Assembly (NCBI GenBank): GCA_026168455.1
Contig: CM047426.1
Location: forward strand, 58,935,812-58,999,811
Length of the DNA: 64,000 bases
Reading direction: 5' to 3'
Source of the DNA: Theocolax elegans
Lineage: Eukaryota; Arthropoda; Insecta; Hymenoptera; Cerocephalidae
Of this stretch, positions 44,943 to 55,470 are shown piece by piece. Positions within the stretch are counted from its first letter, which is position 1; each line of letters starts with the position of its first letter. The notes beneath the pieces were generated by a model. That model did not search any database. It was not told the DNA's origin and saw only the letters and a list, made by a program, of their open reading frames with translations. A program made the position numbers and the translations under genes.

Positions 44943-45650
44943 TGCTTAGGTCGTATAAATTTATTATATACGTCGTATATGCTTCTGCAAGAATATTAAT
45001 CACAACTTTGATATAAAAAACCACCACATCTAGAAGAAATAAATACTACAATGAATTCAGTAAGTTAAAATTATTTCAATTTTTTCTATTCTCTTTATCA
45101 ATGTTTATCTTCTCTTTTTTTAGTCGACTTCCATAAATCAATCAACTATTTCTCAATTAGTAAAAAATGTGAATTTAACTTCCGATCCTGTGTACCAGAT
45201 CGAGTGTCATATTGAAGACTGGGATTATGAAAATTTTGTACCTCAATGTCAATGGTGTAACAACAAAATTGACACTCCACCACAATTAAAAAGAACCATG
45301 AAAGTCAATTTAAATAATAATCAAATTATTGTAACATTTGAATAAATATTTTGACTTATGTATTTTTTCCTTAACTCGAATGAAAAAAAAATTTTTTTTT
45401 TTATTTATTCCCAAGCTAATCTTAGTCAAAATTACTGATATGTTTCAATACAATGAAATGTATAAACGAAAATAAGTTATTATATATTTTTAATAGAGTT
45501 ATTTATACTTCTATTGTTAATAGAATTATTTATATTTTTAATAAAGTTATTTATACCGAAATCATTTGTTACGGTTTTTAAATTATTGGAACCCTTCTTC
45601 CAAAAAAAAAAGAATTTGTTTAATAATAGTGTGTTTGTACCGGAACCATT
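44943..45650 (-). other. Leader region of the LTR element
   Basis: Between the 5' LTR and the duplicated gag start. Besides the antisense gene (45051-45345) it is AT-rich with TTATTTATA-like repeats at 45475-45560 (ATAGAGTTATTTATAC, ATAGAATTATTTATAT, ATAAAGTTATTTATAC). Confidence 0.55.
45051..45345 (+). CDS. Small spliced gene antisense to the LTR element leader
   Basis: Exon 1 coding 45051-45059 (ATG plus two codons), intron 45060-45123 (64 bp, GTAAGT donor, long T/C-rich tract and TTTTTTTAG acceptor), exon 2 45124-45345 ending in TAA. The joined frame is 76 codons. Exon 2 contains a long amphipathic-looking N-part, then YQIECHIEDWDYENFVPQC and a CX2C (QCQWCNN). TATAAAAA at 45012-45019 lies about 35 bp before the start codon and AATAAA overlaps the stop (45341-45346). 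Product unknown. Without splicing the first frame ends after four codons, so splicing decides the gene. Alternative: chance, since AT-rich DNA makes weak splice sites, but these are strong ones. Confidence 0.55.
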
Positions 45651-46220
45651 TGTTATGTCCTGAATACTAAAAGCTTAATCTAAACAATGGCGCCTGTCGC
45701 TTAGCCAGGACTCGAACCTAGGGAATGTTTAGGAAAACTAAGAGTATGTTTTACAGAACATAAACGTATTATCTAGTGGCAGGAAAGAAGGAGAGCTCTT
45801 TCCACACTAGTATTAATCAATTATTTTTATATAAATTGAGTACTTACTCAGTATTTCTTCTCTTGAAGATCTTTGCTTCCTTGTATTTTAAGTAAATGAA
45901 TAATTAACACTTTGTTTATAATTGATTTAAATATATTATAAAATTTATTAATTTTGCACTTTTACAATATTCTTGATTTCTTTATAATTAGTACTCTCAG
46001 TCTTAAACACTTGAGAGACGAGCCGACGCGTGATTCGAACTGCCTAATTGTAGGTCAACATCTTCAATTTATTGTAAAAGAATGTTTATAAATTATAAAA
46101 TTAATTTACAAATTTTAGTCGAATATTACCATGATCTCATTTAACAAATCGCTGAGTTTGCATTTTGACTCTTCGATTCATTGCTAATATTCAGGTCATT
46201 TACGAAACTCTACGTTCGCA
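45651..46220 (-). repeat. LTR (5' LTR on the minus strand)
   Basis: Partner of 40325-40894. Near identity of the two LTRs implies recent insertion or gene conversion. Confidence 0.85.
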
Positions 46221-48089
46221 TTCTTTAAGCTGCAGTTGTTAGTTACGACTTGTTGTCGATTAAAAATTACAAAATTAAAAGTATACGTCTTATGACGTAA
46301 CACATGTACCTACCGTTTTTATTGGTCTCACAATGGATTCGGATAGTCTCACCTACGGTCCTCTTCGATTGTCTTATAGATCAATTCGTGATTTATGATG
46401 TAGACGAATTGTGGAGTGTGATACTTAACGTTGCACAGAGTGGAACAGAATTCAGTATGGACAACTTATTGACGTTTAAATGCAACATTGTGAATGATGT
46501 GAAAGGTGCAGGTCGTGTAGCATTAAATGAAAGATCTGTGAGTAAAAGATCAATTTTAACTATCAGAAATGATGACAATCTTTGTCTACCACGTTCGCTT
46601 GTCATATGCTACTCTTACGTTGTCAGAGGACAAATTCGTTCAGGGAAACTGCATGAATATTGGAATAGTATACGCCGAAGTAATAGTACTGTACAAAAAA
46701 AGCAGCTGTGGATCTAGTACATCGGGCAAATGTGAATGTCCCATCAACAGGATACGGGATCGACGAAATTCACAATTTTCAGAAATTTTTCACAAAGCAA
46801 GGTGTAGTTATATTAGATTTACCTATTTATGATGGAACGAAATTTGTCATCGACATACATAAGTACATGAGTTACACTCTAAGGATTATGTACTACGAAA
46901 AATCGAGACATTTTCAACCTATTTAAAATTTACTAACAGCAAGCGGGTCCAGAGGTTAATGTACCCCGTGCAATAAATCATACAGAAATGTTGAAGTTCA
47001 TAGATATTCGAGTAAATGTTATAAATATATGAAAATGCCTGCATGCAGCGTAATTAGTGTTACAAAAAGATGTTTAACATGTATGAGAGATTTTTTTGGT
47101 GACGGCTGTTTTGAAGATCATTTATGAAAGGATTCATTCAACAAATAGTCGCGGGTTTGTGAAATGATTAGAAGATGTGAAAAGTGCTTACAAACTGTAC
47201 GTTCTAAAAACTGTAATAAGACACACGAATGTGGATTCTCTTTTTGTAAAGTTTGTAAAGAAAATCTACCATTAAATCACTTTTGTTACATAAAATCGAT
47301 TAAAAAAGATCAACTGCACACCCCCAAAAATTGTATTTCTTTTACGATTTTGAAACGCAGCAAAAATTGTCGGTGACAGGAGATGAAAATAAAAAGATAC
47401 ACGTCGTAAATTTATGCGTTGTTCAGAAGTATGCAGTTTTTGTCTCCAAGATACAGAAATTACGAATTTGTGCAGCTATTGTGGAATACGTGAATACGTA
47501 TTTACTAGAGAACCTGTAAAAGAATTTGTGGAGTTAGCTGTTGCCAGACGAAACACATTCAAAAAAATTGTCTGTATCCCTTCTCAAGGATTCGACGCTC
47601 AATTCATTTTTAAGTATCTTGTAGAGAAATATTGCTACAGGCTTACCCCTACTATTATTTTAAACGTTTCCAAAATTATTTCGATGAGCATTATAAAAGT
47701 TAATTTCATTGATAGTTTAAATTATCTCCATATGCCGTTAAGTAGTTTACGTAAAGCATTTGGATTATCAGGAATTGAAAAAGGAACATTTCCTCATTTT
47801 TTAATATACCTGAAAATGAAAACTATGTAGGTCCTCTACCACCTACATCAGCATATGGTGTCGATACAATGGGTGACAAAGAAAGACCGGCTTTCTTGGA
47901 ATGGTACGCCACGCAGACACAGAAGGGTTATATTTTTAATTTTAAAGAAGAAATTATAAAATACTGTTAACAAGATGTAAACCTTTTGAGATTAGCATGT
48001 TTAACCTTTCGAGAGATGTTTATAGAGTACAGTGTCGATCCTTTTATCGAGTGTTCGACTATAGCTTCGACTTGCTTACGCGCCTATTG

Positions 48090-48566
48090 AAATAGTGTAT
48101 TACGCAACTAGTGAGCAAAATAGGTAATTCCAACACGAGTCGGATTTCCCGCTCGAGCGAAGCGAGGGTGGCAAAAAGACGAGTGGGGATGGCCTATTTT
48201 CCTTACTAGTTGCGTATAATATTTTTCCTGACAAGGTGGGAGAAATTTGACATTAAGAAGAGTGAAAATTCTTTTGATTGTAGCATGTACGAAAAAACAT
48301 AGCGTCATTTCTGCGAGCCTAATATACGAAGTTTTGACTGCGTTATATGTCTTGTTTTTCTGTCATCTTTTCCGCTCTCCCTCTCTCCCTCTATATCCTA
48401 ATATTATATTATAAAGAAAAATTAAATAATTGTATTAAAATTTAATCATTTTCTTTTTGAGTGGGCAAAATAGTTCATTCCCCCACTCTCAAAAGCATTT
48501 TGCTCACTAGTGAGGGAATGTGGTATTTTGCCCACGCAAAACAGGCCTCGAAAATCGAATTTCGCT
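48090..48566. mobile_element. Foldback/MITE-like insertion in Polinton B POLB
   Basis: POLB reads up to STIASTCLR near 48085 and resumes with KNFLKDMQISVIPSGGYRRS near 48575. The intervening 480 bp holds TACGCAACTAGT (48103-48114) and its complement ACTAGTTGCGTA (about 48206-48217), and later GCTCACTAGTGAGGG (48501-48515), all centred on ACTAGT; TTTTGCCCAC and GGGCAAAATAG words are also in both orientations. No ORF. Exact ends are uncertain. Confidence 0.6.
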
Positions 48567-50289
48567 CACCGCGTTAGGAAAAAATTTTTTGAAAGATATG
48601 CAAATAAGTGTTATACCAAGTGGAGGATATCGAAGAAGTGACAATCAATCTGTAAAAGCCATACAGTGGTTGTGTTGGATGGATTTTATCAACAATTGCA
48701 CGAAAACCTCTCGATCCTCGTGACGCCTTCTTCAGTGGGTGTACAGATAATAACGTAAAAGTATACGATTGCAGACCACCGGAAAAAATCAAATACGTGG
48801 ATGTTTGTTCACTTTATCCGTACATATGTAAAAGAGGGAAATACCCATTGGGACACCCAACAATATACGTAGGTGAAGAAGAATGTTACAAATTTATGAA
48901 TAGTAAGACAAGCATTTCCATGTCGACGGTCTTATATACCACCATAAATTAATTTTTCCATTGTGCCGAATGTGTTGCAAATACTTGGTACAAGAGGATT
49001 CTCCACACATTGAACCAAAGGTCGAGTCTTAAATGGGACATGGGTATCCGAAGAAGTAAAGAAAGCTATCGAAATGGGATACGTTATAGCCAATGTTTAC
49101 GAGATTTGGCAATATGAAATAACACAGTACAATACATCTACCAATACAGGAGGAATCTTTACCGATTATATCGATGAATTTTTCAAACGGAAAACGGAAG
49201 CATCCGGATATCTACCAGAATGTACTACAGACGAGAACAGAGATTCTTACATAAAAGATCTTGAAATGTGTGAGGTACTACGATTAGACAAAAATAATGT
49301 TAAACTCAACGCCGCGCTACGATATTTGGCTAAATTATGTCTAAATTCTCTATGGAGAAAGTTAGCTCAACGGGAAAACATGTCTAAGACAGAGGTTATA
49401 AAAGATCCAAAAGATTTGATTAATTAACTAATTGATCCGGAGATAGGCGTAAATAGTATACTACACTGTCTCTACAACCAACGTTGTTGTAGCTGCGTTT
49501 ACAACTGCTCAAGCGCGTTTAAAATTATTTGGTTATTTGCAGGAGATGGGTCGGTCTGTATTATACTATGACACGGACTCTGTTTTTTACGTTAGTAAAC
49601 CCGATATAAATGATTTACCAACGATGCTCGGAGATCTAACGGATGAAATGTCGGAATATGGTACAGGCACGTACATTACATCTTTTATATCTGGTAGACC
49701 AAAATTTTATGCTTACAAATATAAAACACCCGACGGGAATGAGCATTGTACATGTAAAGTAAAAGTATGAGACTCAATTACGATGCAAAACAATCGATAA
49801 TTTATGGAAGTATTCGACAGATAATAACGGGTGATAGAGAGGGTATAATCGTAATTTTGCAATCGATACGCCGTACAAGGTTTTACAATGTGATTACACA
49901 ACCTGAGAAAAAAACCTGCAGACCCGTGTATGGAAAGAGAAAATTTATCGATTTGAATAGAAGTTTACCTTACGGTTACACAGAAATGTAAACTCATCAA
50001 ATGGTGAGGAAAAGCATGCACTCAAAGGAGGTAGAAGAAAAATGTTTGGGTTTTTAAATGCTAAATAATTTTACTCCTACACGAGCGAGATCGAACCGCG
50101 CGCGTGAGAGTGCGAATCGTACCGGATCAGTATGCTCGAGCATTAGACAAAGTGCACGCAAGTTTGCGAGCGGCCGCGAGGAAGCCCCACCGCGGCGATC
50201 GGGCTTCTTGATAGAGGTACAAGCGATACAAGATAAACATTCAAATTTTCTGGTAGATTTAGACAGTAACAAACATGGATACAAGGTGT

Positions 50290-50902
50290 TATTAAAAAAT
50301 TTATTAAAAACATCAATCACATGTGCTATACAATAATTGAGCGAAAGATTTTTTTTTACACCGAATGTCAGTCTGGGTACAGAGATTTGGGTAAGGATAT
50401 AGAATTCCGCGAAGGGTTACCACAGCCTATCGACTACGCTAACGACATTCGACCAAAATTGATAATTATCGATCACTTGATGCGCGAATCGTCTTCTGAT
50501 GGTGGCGCGATCGTTAATTTGTTTACTAAAGAAAGTCATCATAATAATTAAAGCGTTATATTTATAACACAAAATATTTTTCATCAAGGTAAAGGGCAAC
50601 GAGATATATCATTGAACGCTCATTACATTGTACTATTCCGGAACTTGCGCAACCTTGCCCAGATAAATCATTTGGCTCAGCAAATCTACCCAGAAGATAC
50701 ACGATTTCTCAGAGAAGCCTACGGAGTCGCGACTTCTCAACCATACGGCTATCTTTTACTTGATTTAAAACAAGATACACCCGACAACTGCCGGTTTCGT
50801 AAATCGATCTTTCCCGATGATACCTACCATTACGTATACGTACAACGAAAAACGATAAAACACGGTGCTTTTACCAATCAGCTACCAGTCGTGACTCTAT
50901 GA
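50290..50902 (+). pseudogene. Polinton B packaging ATPase, Walker A region replaced
   Basis: The first readable part is KKFIKNINHMCYTIIERKIF (about 50295), then YTECQSGYRDLGKDIEFREG, RPKLIIIDHLMRESSSDGGA (Walker B, with His where Asp is usual: IIIDH), NLFTKESHHNN, then after a frame change ISLNAHYIVLFRNLRNLAQI, LAQQIYPEDTRFLREAYG and YLLLDLKQDTPDNCRF. The Walker A segment present in Polinton A is absent; in its place a GC-rich block (50075-50215) of unknown origin follows POLB. The 3' half (50612-50902) is a clean open frame. Confidence 0.83.
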
Positions 50903-50947
50903 TGGTATCGAAGAGCGGTCGACGACCATCATTTAACACCAAGACAT

Positions 50948-51226
50948 TTGACCGACGAACAACGGAAAACATTACTCCTGAAAGCGGACTCTAAACTAGT
51001 TAAACATATTTGTGAATGCGCATTGAATGTGTTGGCTAGTAATATGCCTCTCAATAAAGTTCATAAATTACGACTACGTAAACACGCACCGATTTTACGT
51101 AAATTAGCTGAACGTAATGTTAATTTGAGGCGTAAGAAGAAACTAATTGTTCAACGAGGAGGTTGTTTACCGACTCTTTTAGCACCTCTGATTGGTACAG
51201 TTTTAGCCACCCTTATATCAAAGTGA
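50948..51226 (+). CDS. Small basic Polinton protein with hydrophobic tail
   Basis: 92 codons, intact. Starts MTDEQRKTLLLKADSKLVKH, has a central basic region (KVHKLRLRKHAPILRKLAER, NLRRKKKLIVQ) and ends with a Gly-led hydrophobic segment (RGGCLPTLLAPLIGTVLATL). I recognise this arrangement from Polinton neighbourhoods in insects; it is probably a virion core or membrane-active protein, but function is not established. It follows the ATPase by 45 bp and precedes the next gene by 3 bp, as in a compact viral-type gene block. Confidence 0.65.
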   Translation: MTDEQRKTLLLKADSKLVKHICECALNVLASNMPLNKVHKLRLRKHAPILRKLAERNVNLRRKKKLIVQRGGCLPTLLAPLIGTVLATLISK

Positions 51227-51229
51227 AAT

Positions 51230-52005
51230 ATGGAACACGCTAGAATAATGATACTCGTACCACACGAAAGTATGGAACGTATGAAAGAACAGGTAAATTT
51301 GGATAGTGGTATTACAAAATCTGTTCAAATACCAGGTACGGTGACTAGTAGAATTGATGCGGAAATGAATGATATCTTGATCTCACCGATGGACGAGCAA
51401 GAAAAATGGTGTCTTTACGGTCAGGTATTACGAAGATACCTTCACTTTAAAAATAATGAAATCAAATTGAAACTTTTAATGACATGGATATTAACGAGTC
51501 TGTAAATGTGCACTCACCTGAAGAAGCAAACAAGGATCATGACAGACATGTTAGTGATAGCGTTCCAGCCAAGTTTTGATCTAAAGCAACTCATTTGTTA
51601 CGATACTTGAGAAGATACGGCAAAACATCGTGGGATGAAAATGGGAAATTAATGATAGATAGCGTGCCCGAGAAAGGTATGAATATAATACATTTATTAA
51701 ATGACGCTCTGAGAAATAGAAAAAGACCACGACCTTCAGGGCGTGCTCAGTTTGCTGAGTTACTCCGACAAGCATCAGTTCCTCGAGAGTTCATTGGAAG
51801 CGAACTTGTTTGGAAGAAAATAATTGCATTGTCACCATTAAAATCATCGTATAGAGATACAGCAGATGTTAGTGCACCTATTGCTAATAAACGTAGGAAA
51901 AATAAGAGTAACCCCTCGTCAAGTAGTACAGAAGATGAAGAATTAACACCTAGACAACAAACAAGTTCATCAACTATTAAAAACCACAGTTTTTTGGTTA
52001 AATGA
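51230..52005 (+). pseudogene. Polinton-associated protein, two lesions
   Basis: Two open pieces belong together: 51230-51505 (MEHARIMILVPHESMERMKE, SPMDEQEKWCLYGQVLRRYL) and 51595-52005 (LLRYLRRYGKTSWDENGKLM, IIHLLNDALRNRKRPRPSGR, FAELLRQASVPREFIGS, then a Lys/Ser-rich tail). A frame change near 51480 and a TGA at about 51571 (probably from CGA) separate them; the stretch between is open in the second frame. Expected intact length is about 255 residues. The PHESM and SWDENG/LLNDA patterns recur in insect Polintons. Role unknown, probably structural. Confidence 0.6.
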
Positions 52006-52079
52006 AAAAGACTGGGTAGTCTGTTTTAGAAATGGCGAAGGATGGTAAAAATTCGGAAGCTGAGTAAAGAAACGTGTTG

Positions 52080-52408
52080 GATACATTAATAGATTTATTA
52101 CCTTTCGAAATGCATGTACCTAGATACAAATTTTGTGGTCCAGGTACAAAACTTGCAGAACGCATAGCATGACAAAGCATGTCGCCCGCACGATATCGCA
52201 TACGCTGACAAAAATACGAACGTAGTAATGCTGATCGGATTCTTGCTAAACACGCTTTTTCTCGTATGTTAGTTAGTGACATACCAGATGATAAGAGAAC
52301 TCTTGCAATAATGACTGCTTGCTTTATGGTTAGTAAAATTACCTTTGAAAATTTTTTTAACAGAATTAAAAAAACGATTAAACGCAAGGATATAAAATCA
52401 AAAAGATA
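52080..52408 (+). pseudogene. Polinton PLA2-like protein
   Basis: Reads LDTLIDLLPFEMHVPRYKFC then FCGPGTKLAERIA, a Ca-binding-loop-like motif, a TGA, and in a shifted frame DKACRPHDIAYADK with the catalytic His-Asp, then ILAKHAFSRMLVSDIPDDKR and ASKI-like VSKITFENFFNRIKK ending in a basic tail. This is the layout of phospholipase A2-like domains shared by Polintons and parvovirus capsid proteins, proposed to help particles leave endosomes. One stop and one or two frameshifts break it. Confidence 0.72.
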
Positions 52409-52569
52409 AATTCAGTAAAAAATAAAAAGTGTAAAAATATCGTGGAGAAACTGAAGAAAAATGAATGAAGTATTGTCATGGTTGTACTATGGACACCCAG
52501 AATCAACAGCATATGCAAGCATATGACAAATTGATATGAGCAACACGTAAATCGTTTGATCCTCATAGA

Positions 52570-53298
52570 GTGACGAAATGGCTTGAAAGTCAAGATGCGT
52601 ACAATAAACACAAATTGATTAGACGTAGATTTGACAGGAGGAGTTACAATGTTCAGAATATCAATGATGTTTGGGAAGCTGATTTAATGGACTTGAGACA
52701 ATTGAAAAGTTATAATGATTATTATACGTTTGTGTTAACCATCATAGATGTAGTAAGCAAGTACGTATGGGATGAACCTTTGTTATCTAAAAAAGATAAA
52801 AAGGTTGCTAGAGGTTTTAAACGTCTTCTTAAAAATTCTGAAGTACAAATGAATTTATAAGTCGCGAATTTTAAGATGTGATCCGAAAAGAAGGAATCAT
52901 TTACAGAGTTGTACGAAGTCCCGATGTTAAAGCAGCAGTAGCTGAAACAGTTATTAGAACACTAAAAGAAAGATTGATGTGTTATACAATGTTGTCTCTG
53001 AATACAACAGAATAAAGCATTCAGCTACCAAGATGGTGCCTGCTGCTGTTACGTGTTTCAATGCTGCGAAAGCTCGGAAAAACTTGGATTCTAAATATAC
53101 TTCCATTACAAGACAACGTATTTAGTTCATGTCAGTCGCGCGAGAAACATTTTTGCAAAAGGTTACGAAGGTGGTTGGTCTGAGGAAGGTTTTAAAATTT
53201 ATCGTGTTTCTACATTTCGATACCCTGCTACATATTTTCTGCAAGATTTGGACGATGAAGAGATTGTTGATGAGGAAATTGATGACGCCACGCTATAA
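52570..53298 (+). pseudogene. Polinton B integrase (retroviral-type DDE)
   Basis: Open piece 52570-52860: MTKWLESQDAYNKHKLIRRR, NINDVWEADLMDLRQLKSYN (first catalytic Asp), TIIDVVSKYVWDEPLLSKKD, ARGFKRLLKNSEVQMNL. The second catalytic Asp segment is lost in a small deletion near 52850. Then GIIYRVVRSPDVKAAVAETV (Glu present, about 52900-52955) and IRTLKERL in another frame, and a C-terminal domain with GYEGGWSEEGFKIYRVSTFR and DDEEIVDEEIDD (53160-53298). Not functional as read. Confidence 0.83.
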
Positions 53299-53458
53299 CA
53301 ATTGAAGAAATCAGGACATATTAACGATTTTACGCATTCGATGTTTAACCAAGTAGATGTGTTTTCAATTCTCAACCGGTAACACCGCCTAATAATTCAT
53401 ATGCTTATCTTTATTAAACTATGGTAGCGGTGCAAAATAGTCACACCAAACAACTGTC

Positions 53459-53926
53459 TTGTGGTCCAATGATACAGCTGGAAAAATGGACAATTCGGAA
53501 GGTGGTAATGTCGGTCTTACAAATCGTATTAAACTTTTAGATCACAAAAAGTATGTGGATATGATTGGACATTTGCATGGTGATGTATTTAATCAAGATA
53601 AACTATTGATAAATGATGTAGAAGTGCGCTTTAGATTGGTCCGATCACGAGACAGTTTTTCCTTCATCAACCCAACAGGTCTACTATCTGTCAATATTGA
53701 CGAGGTCAATTTGTTGATTAGACGAGTGAAGATTCATCCTGGAGTATTATTAGCCCATGCAAAAGCTCTGTCAAAAACTACAGCAAAATATCCTGTAACA
53801 CGAGCGGAAGTTAAGGCTTTTGCAATGCACAATGGTGTACACGGAGAAACATTAGATAACCTAATTCTTGGTCATGTGACGGGCCTGACTATATGTAGAC
53901 ATATAGTCAGTATCCAGTCGCATTGA
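53459..53926 (+). pseudogene. Polinton major capsid protein, central fragment
   Basis: 155 codons. Contains NDTAGKMDNSEGGNVG, LLDHKKYVDMIGHLHGDVFN, LLINDVEVRFRLVRSRDSFS, LLIRRVKIHPGVLLAHAKAL, TAKYPVTRAEVKAFAMHNGV and ETLDNLILG. This matches the double-jelly-roll major capsid protein of insect Polintons (often annotated as F54H12.2-like). Both the N-terminal half and the C-terminus are missing. The frame leaves the homology at a perfect 11-bp hairpin (53885-53895/53900-53910), CTGACTATATG, which marks the truncation. Confidence 0.8.
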
Positions 53927-54000
53927 ACAACGGCTTAAGCGGTAGAGCGTTAGCGTTAGGTCCGAGAGATCGGGGTTCAAATTCAACTCTTGATATATTG
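53927..54000 (+). repeat. tRNA-like sequence, possible SINE head
   Basis: CTTAAGCGGTAGAGCG resembles an A-box region and GGTTCAAATTC (53974-53984) a B box 40 bp later. A cloverleaf is not convincing. It abuts the broken end of Polinton B. Confidence 0.35.
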
Positions 54001-55160
54001 TTTTATTTATTTAAATTAATTTATTTAAATAATTAAATAATCAAAATTCATACAATTTATAATTTTATTGAAATTTTTATGTTTTTTGCTACTTTTGCCA
54101 AAAACATGGAGTCAATACGATAAGAAATAGTAAAGTTAATAACTTTTAAGGTTTATAAAAATATATAATGTATATAATTAAATTTTACATTATATTTGAA
54201 ATATATAGAAATGGATTAAATAATAAAACAAATTATAGATATATTAAAATTATTAAGTAAAAGGAGATGATTACATTATTAATTCAAAATAAATTAATTC
54301 TATCAAGCAAAGGTAAGAGAGTATAAATGATTGTTATAAATAATATTATTATAATTGTTAATAATTTAATAAATATAAAATAGAATATAAGAAAAGACGT
54401 TTTAATGAATTTAGCGAAAGAACTAAGGCAGAAATATACAGAAAGAATAAGGTAGACGACCTCAAAAAATATACAAGCACATGATCACATATGTATATAT
54501 GAGACGGAAGGAGAAAGGGAAACCAAGTTACAAGGATCCAGGTGGAAAAGTGGAAAAAGTGGGAAGTCGATCCCTTCTACCAAACTCATCGTATATAACG
54601 AGATGTATCGCTGCCGAAGGCAGCATTCGCCTAGAGTTCGCGGGCGACCTAACAAGTCGGACCGTGTTTGTCTAATATAATATATTTTAAAATTTAAATG
54701 GCTCTAGCGATTTGCTCATTTCACCTTACCAAATACCACATAACCGTGTCATAAAAGGAAGCTAGTTTTGGATGATATGAAATCATTTGTTTGATTTAAT
54801 GTCTTCCCAAAGCTCTTCCACTTTCCATAATCAAAGAAGTAACTTGGATGATATGGAATTATAGGATTAATTTCAATTCTTCCCAAGTAATCTCGCATTC
54901 CCGAAAACCCTTAATACAAAGTAAAATTGGATAATCTGGAATTATTTGATTAATTCTATGTTTTCCCAAAACTTTGTAATCATTAATTCATTATCCTAAT
55001 TTATCAAATTTATTTAATTTGGAGGTTAAACTGGGATGAGAAAGAATTATTTGTTTAATTCTTTAGCTACCCCAGATTCTTCCACCTAATACATTTATTT
55101 CGGGTTAGGCAAAAATAAATGTATTTTTGTGTTTCGAGTTTATATTAGGCCCGTTACACA
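54001..55160 (+). other. Probable LTR of an older retroelement, with diverged repeat modules
   Basis: From about 54760 to 55080 a module of 80-100 bp (GGATGATATGGAATTATTTG, then ATTCTT.CCCAA-like) occurs about four times in diverged form. The stretch ends GTTACACA (55160) before TGGCAATCCTGCCATGATCC (55166-55185), which looks like a primer binding site, so the LTR end is near 55160; its start was not found. An ORF at 54481-54675 has no recognisable content. Confidence 0.5.
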
Positions 55161-55338
55161 AAAATTGGCAATCCTGCCATGATCCGAAATTAAAATAAAA
55201 TAATTTTGATAAAAGCTTTTATAAATAATAAATTAATAAAAAAAATTTTTTAATTTTAAAACTAAATTAAATTATATATCTGAAGATTAAGAAGTTTAGG
55301 TTTAAAATATTAAAAATTGTTTAAATTAGTTAATAAAA

Positions 55339-55470
55339 ATGGCTTTAAATAAGAGAAATTCGGAAACATTTATGTTAAATATTGAACAAGCTAAAGAACG
55401 AAATGAAACTGAGGGGTTGAGTAAATATCGAATGAATTGGGAAAAAGCTGTTACTCAAGAATTAAAAGAT
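55339..55470 (+). pseudogene. gag: Start of an older retroelement gag, interrupted by element 2
   Basis: 44 open codons from an ATG (MALNKRNSETFMLNIEQAKE...) up to the element 2 LTR at 55471. The frame stays open for about 30 codons across the insertion, at 62755-62848, if element and one target copy are ignored. Preceded by a likely LTR and primer site (55166). No hallmark residues in this part. Confidence 0.6.

Larger units (their letters stand above)
40325..46220 (-). mobile_element. LTR element with multi-knuckle Gag and protease, no RT or integrase
   Basis: Two 570-bp direct repeats, nearly identical, flank 4.76 kb. On the minus strand the LTR reads TGCGAACGTAGAG...GACATAACA; the 5' LTR (right) is followed by AATGGTTCCGGTAC, a possible primer site starting TGG. 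The internal part encodes, on the minus strand, a gag N-terminus, capsid-like region, zinc-knuckle array and retropepsin, and then goes straight to the 3' LTR without RT, RNase H or integrase. A small spliced gene lies on the other strand near the 5' LTR. No target duplication was found, and the Polinton POLB sequence on the two sides does not join cleanly. Confidence 0.78.
40105..49991 (+). pseudogene. Polinton B protein-primed DNA polymerase B, split by insertions
   Basis: N-terminal part 40105-40324 (SGQGGGIKNPRFLIESKTSL, ILDWLESAIRELYRKLIDGH), then after the LTR element: DELWSVILNVAQSGTEFSM, SKRSILTIRNDDNLCLPRSL (46440-46620), MYYEKSRHFQPI (about 46890), Cys pairs at 47165-47290 and CSYCGIREYVFTREPVKEFV (47470-47535), SQGFDAQFIFKYLVEKYCYR, and 48580-48700 after a foldback insertion. 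Palm motifs: YVDVCSLYPYICKRGKYPLG (motif A, about 48800-48860), LAKLCLNSLWRKLAQR (motif B, about 49327-49375) and SVLYYDTDSVFY (motif C, about 49555-49590), followed by SGRPKFYAYKY. This is the replicative polymerase of Polintons. Key catalytic residues survive but at least six frame changes split the gene. Confidence 0.85.
39529..53926 (+). mobile_element. Polinton B (Maverick), interrupted and 3'-truncated
   Basis: Plus-strand order: two small ORFs, POLB, packaging ATPase, a basic small protein, a second virion-type protein, PLA2-like protein, retroviral-type integrase, and a central fragment of the major capsid protein. An LTR element (40325-46220) and a foldback element (48090-48566) are inserted in POLB. 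The element stops at 53926 next to a tRNA-like sequence. It is head to head with Polinton A (first shared ORFs about 4.9 kb apart). Terminal repeats were not found. Many frameshifts, several of which could be one-base sequencing errors. Confidence 0.87.
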
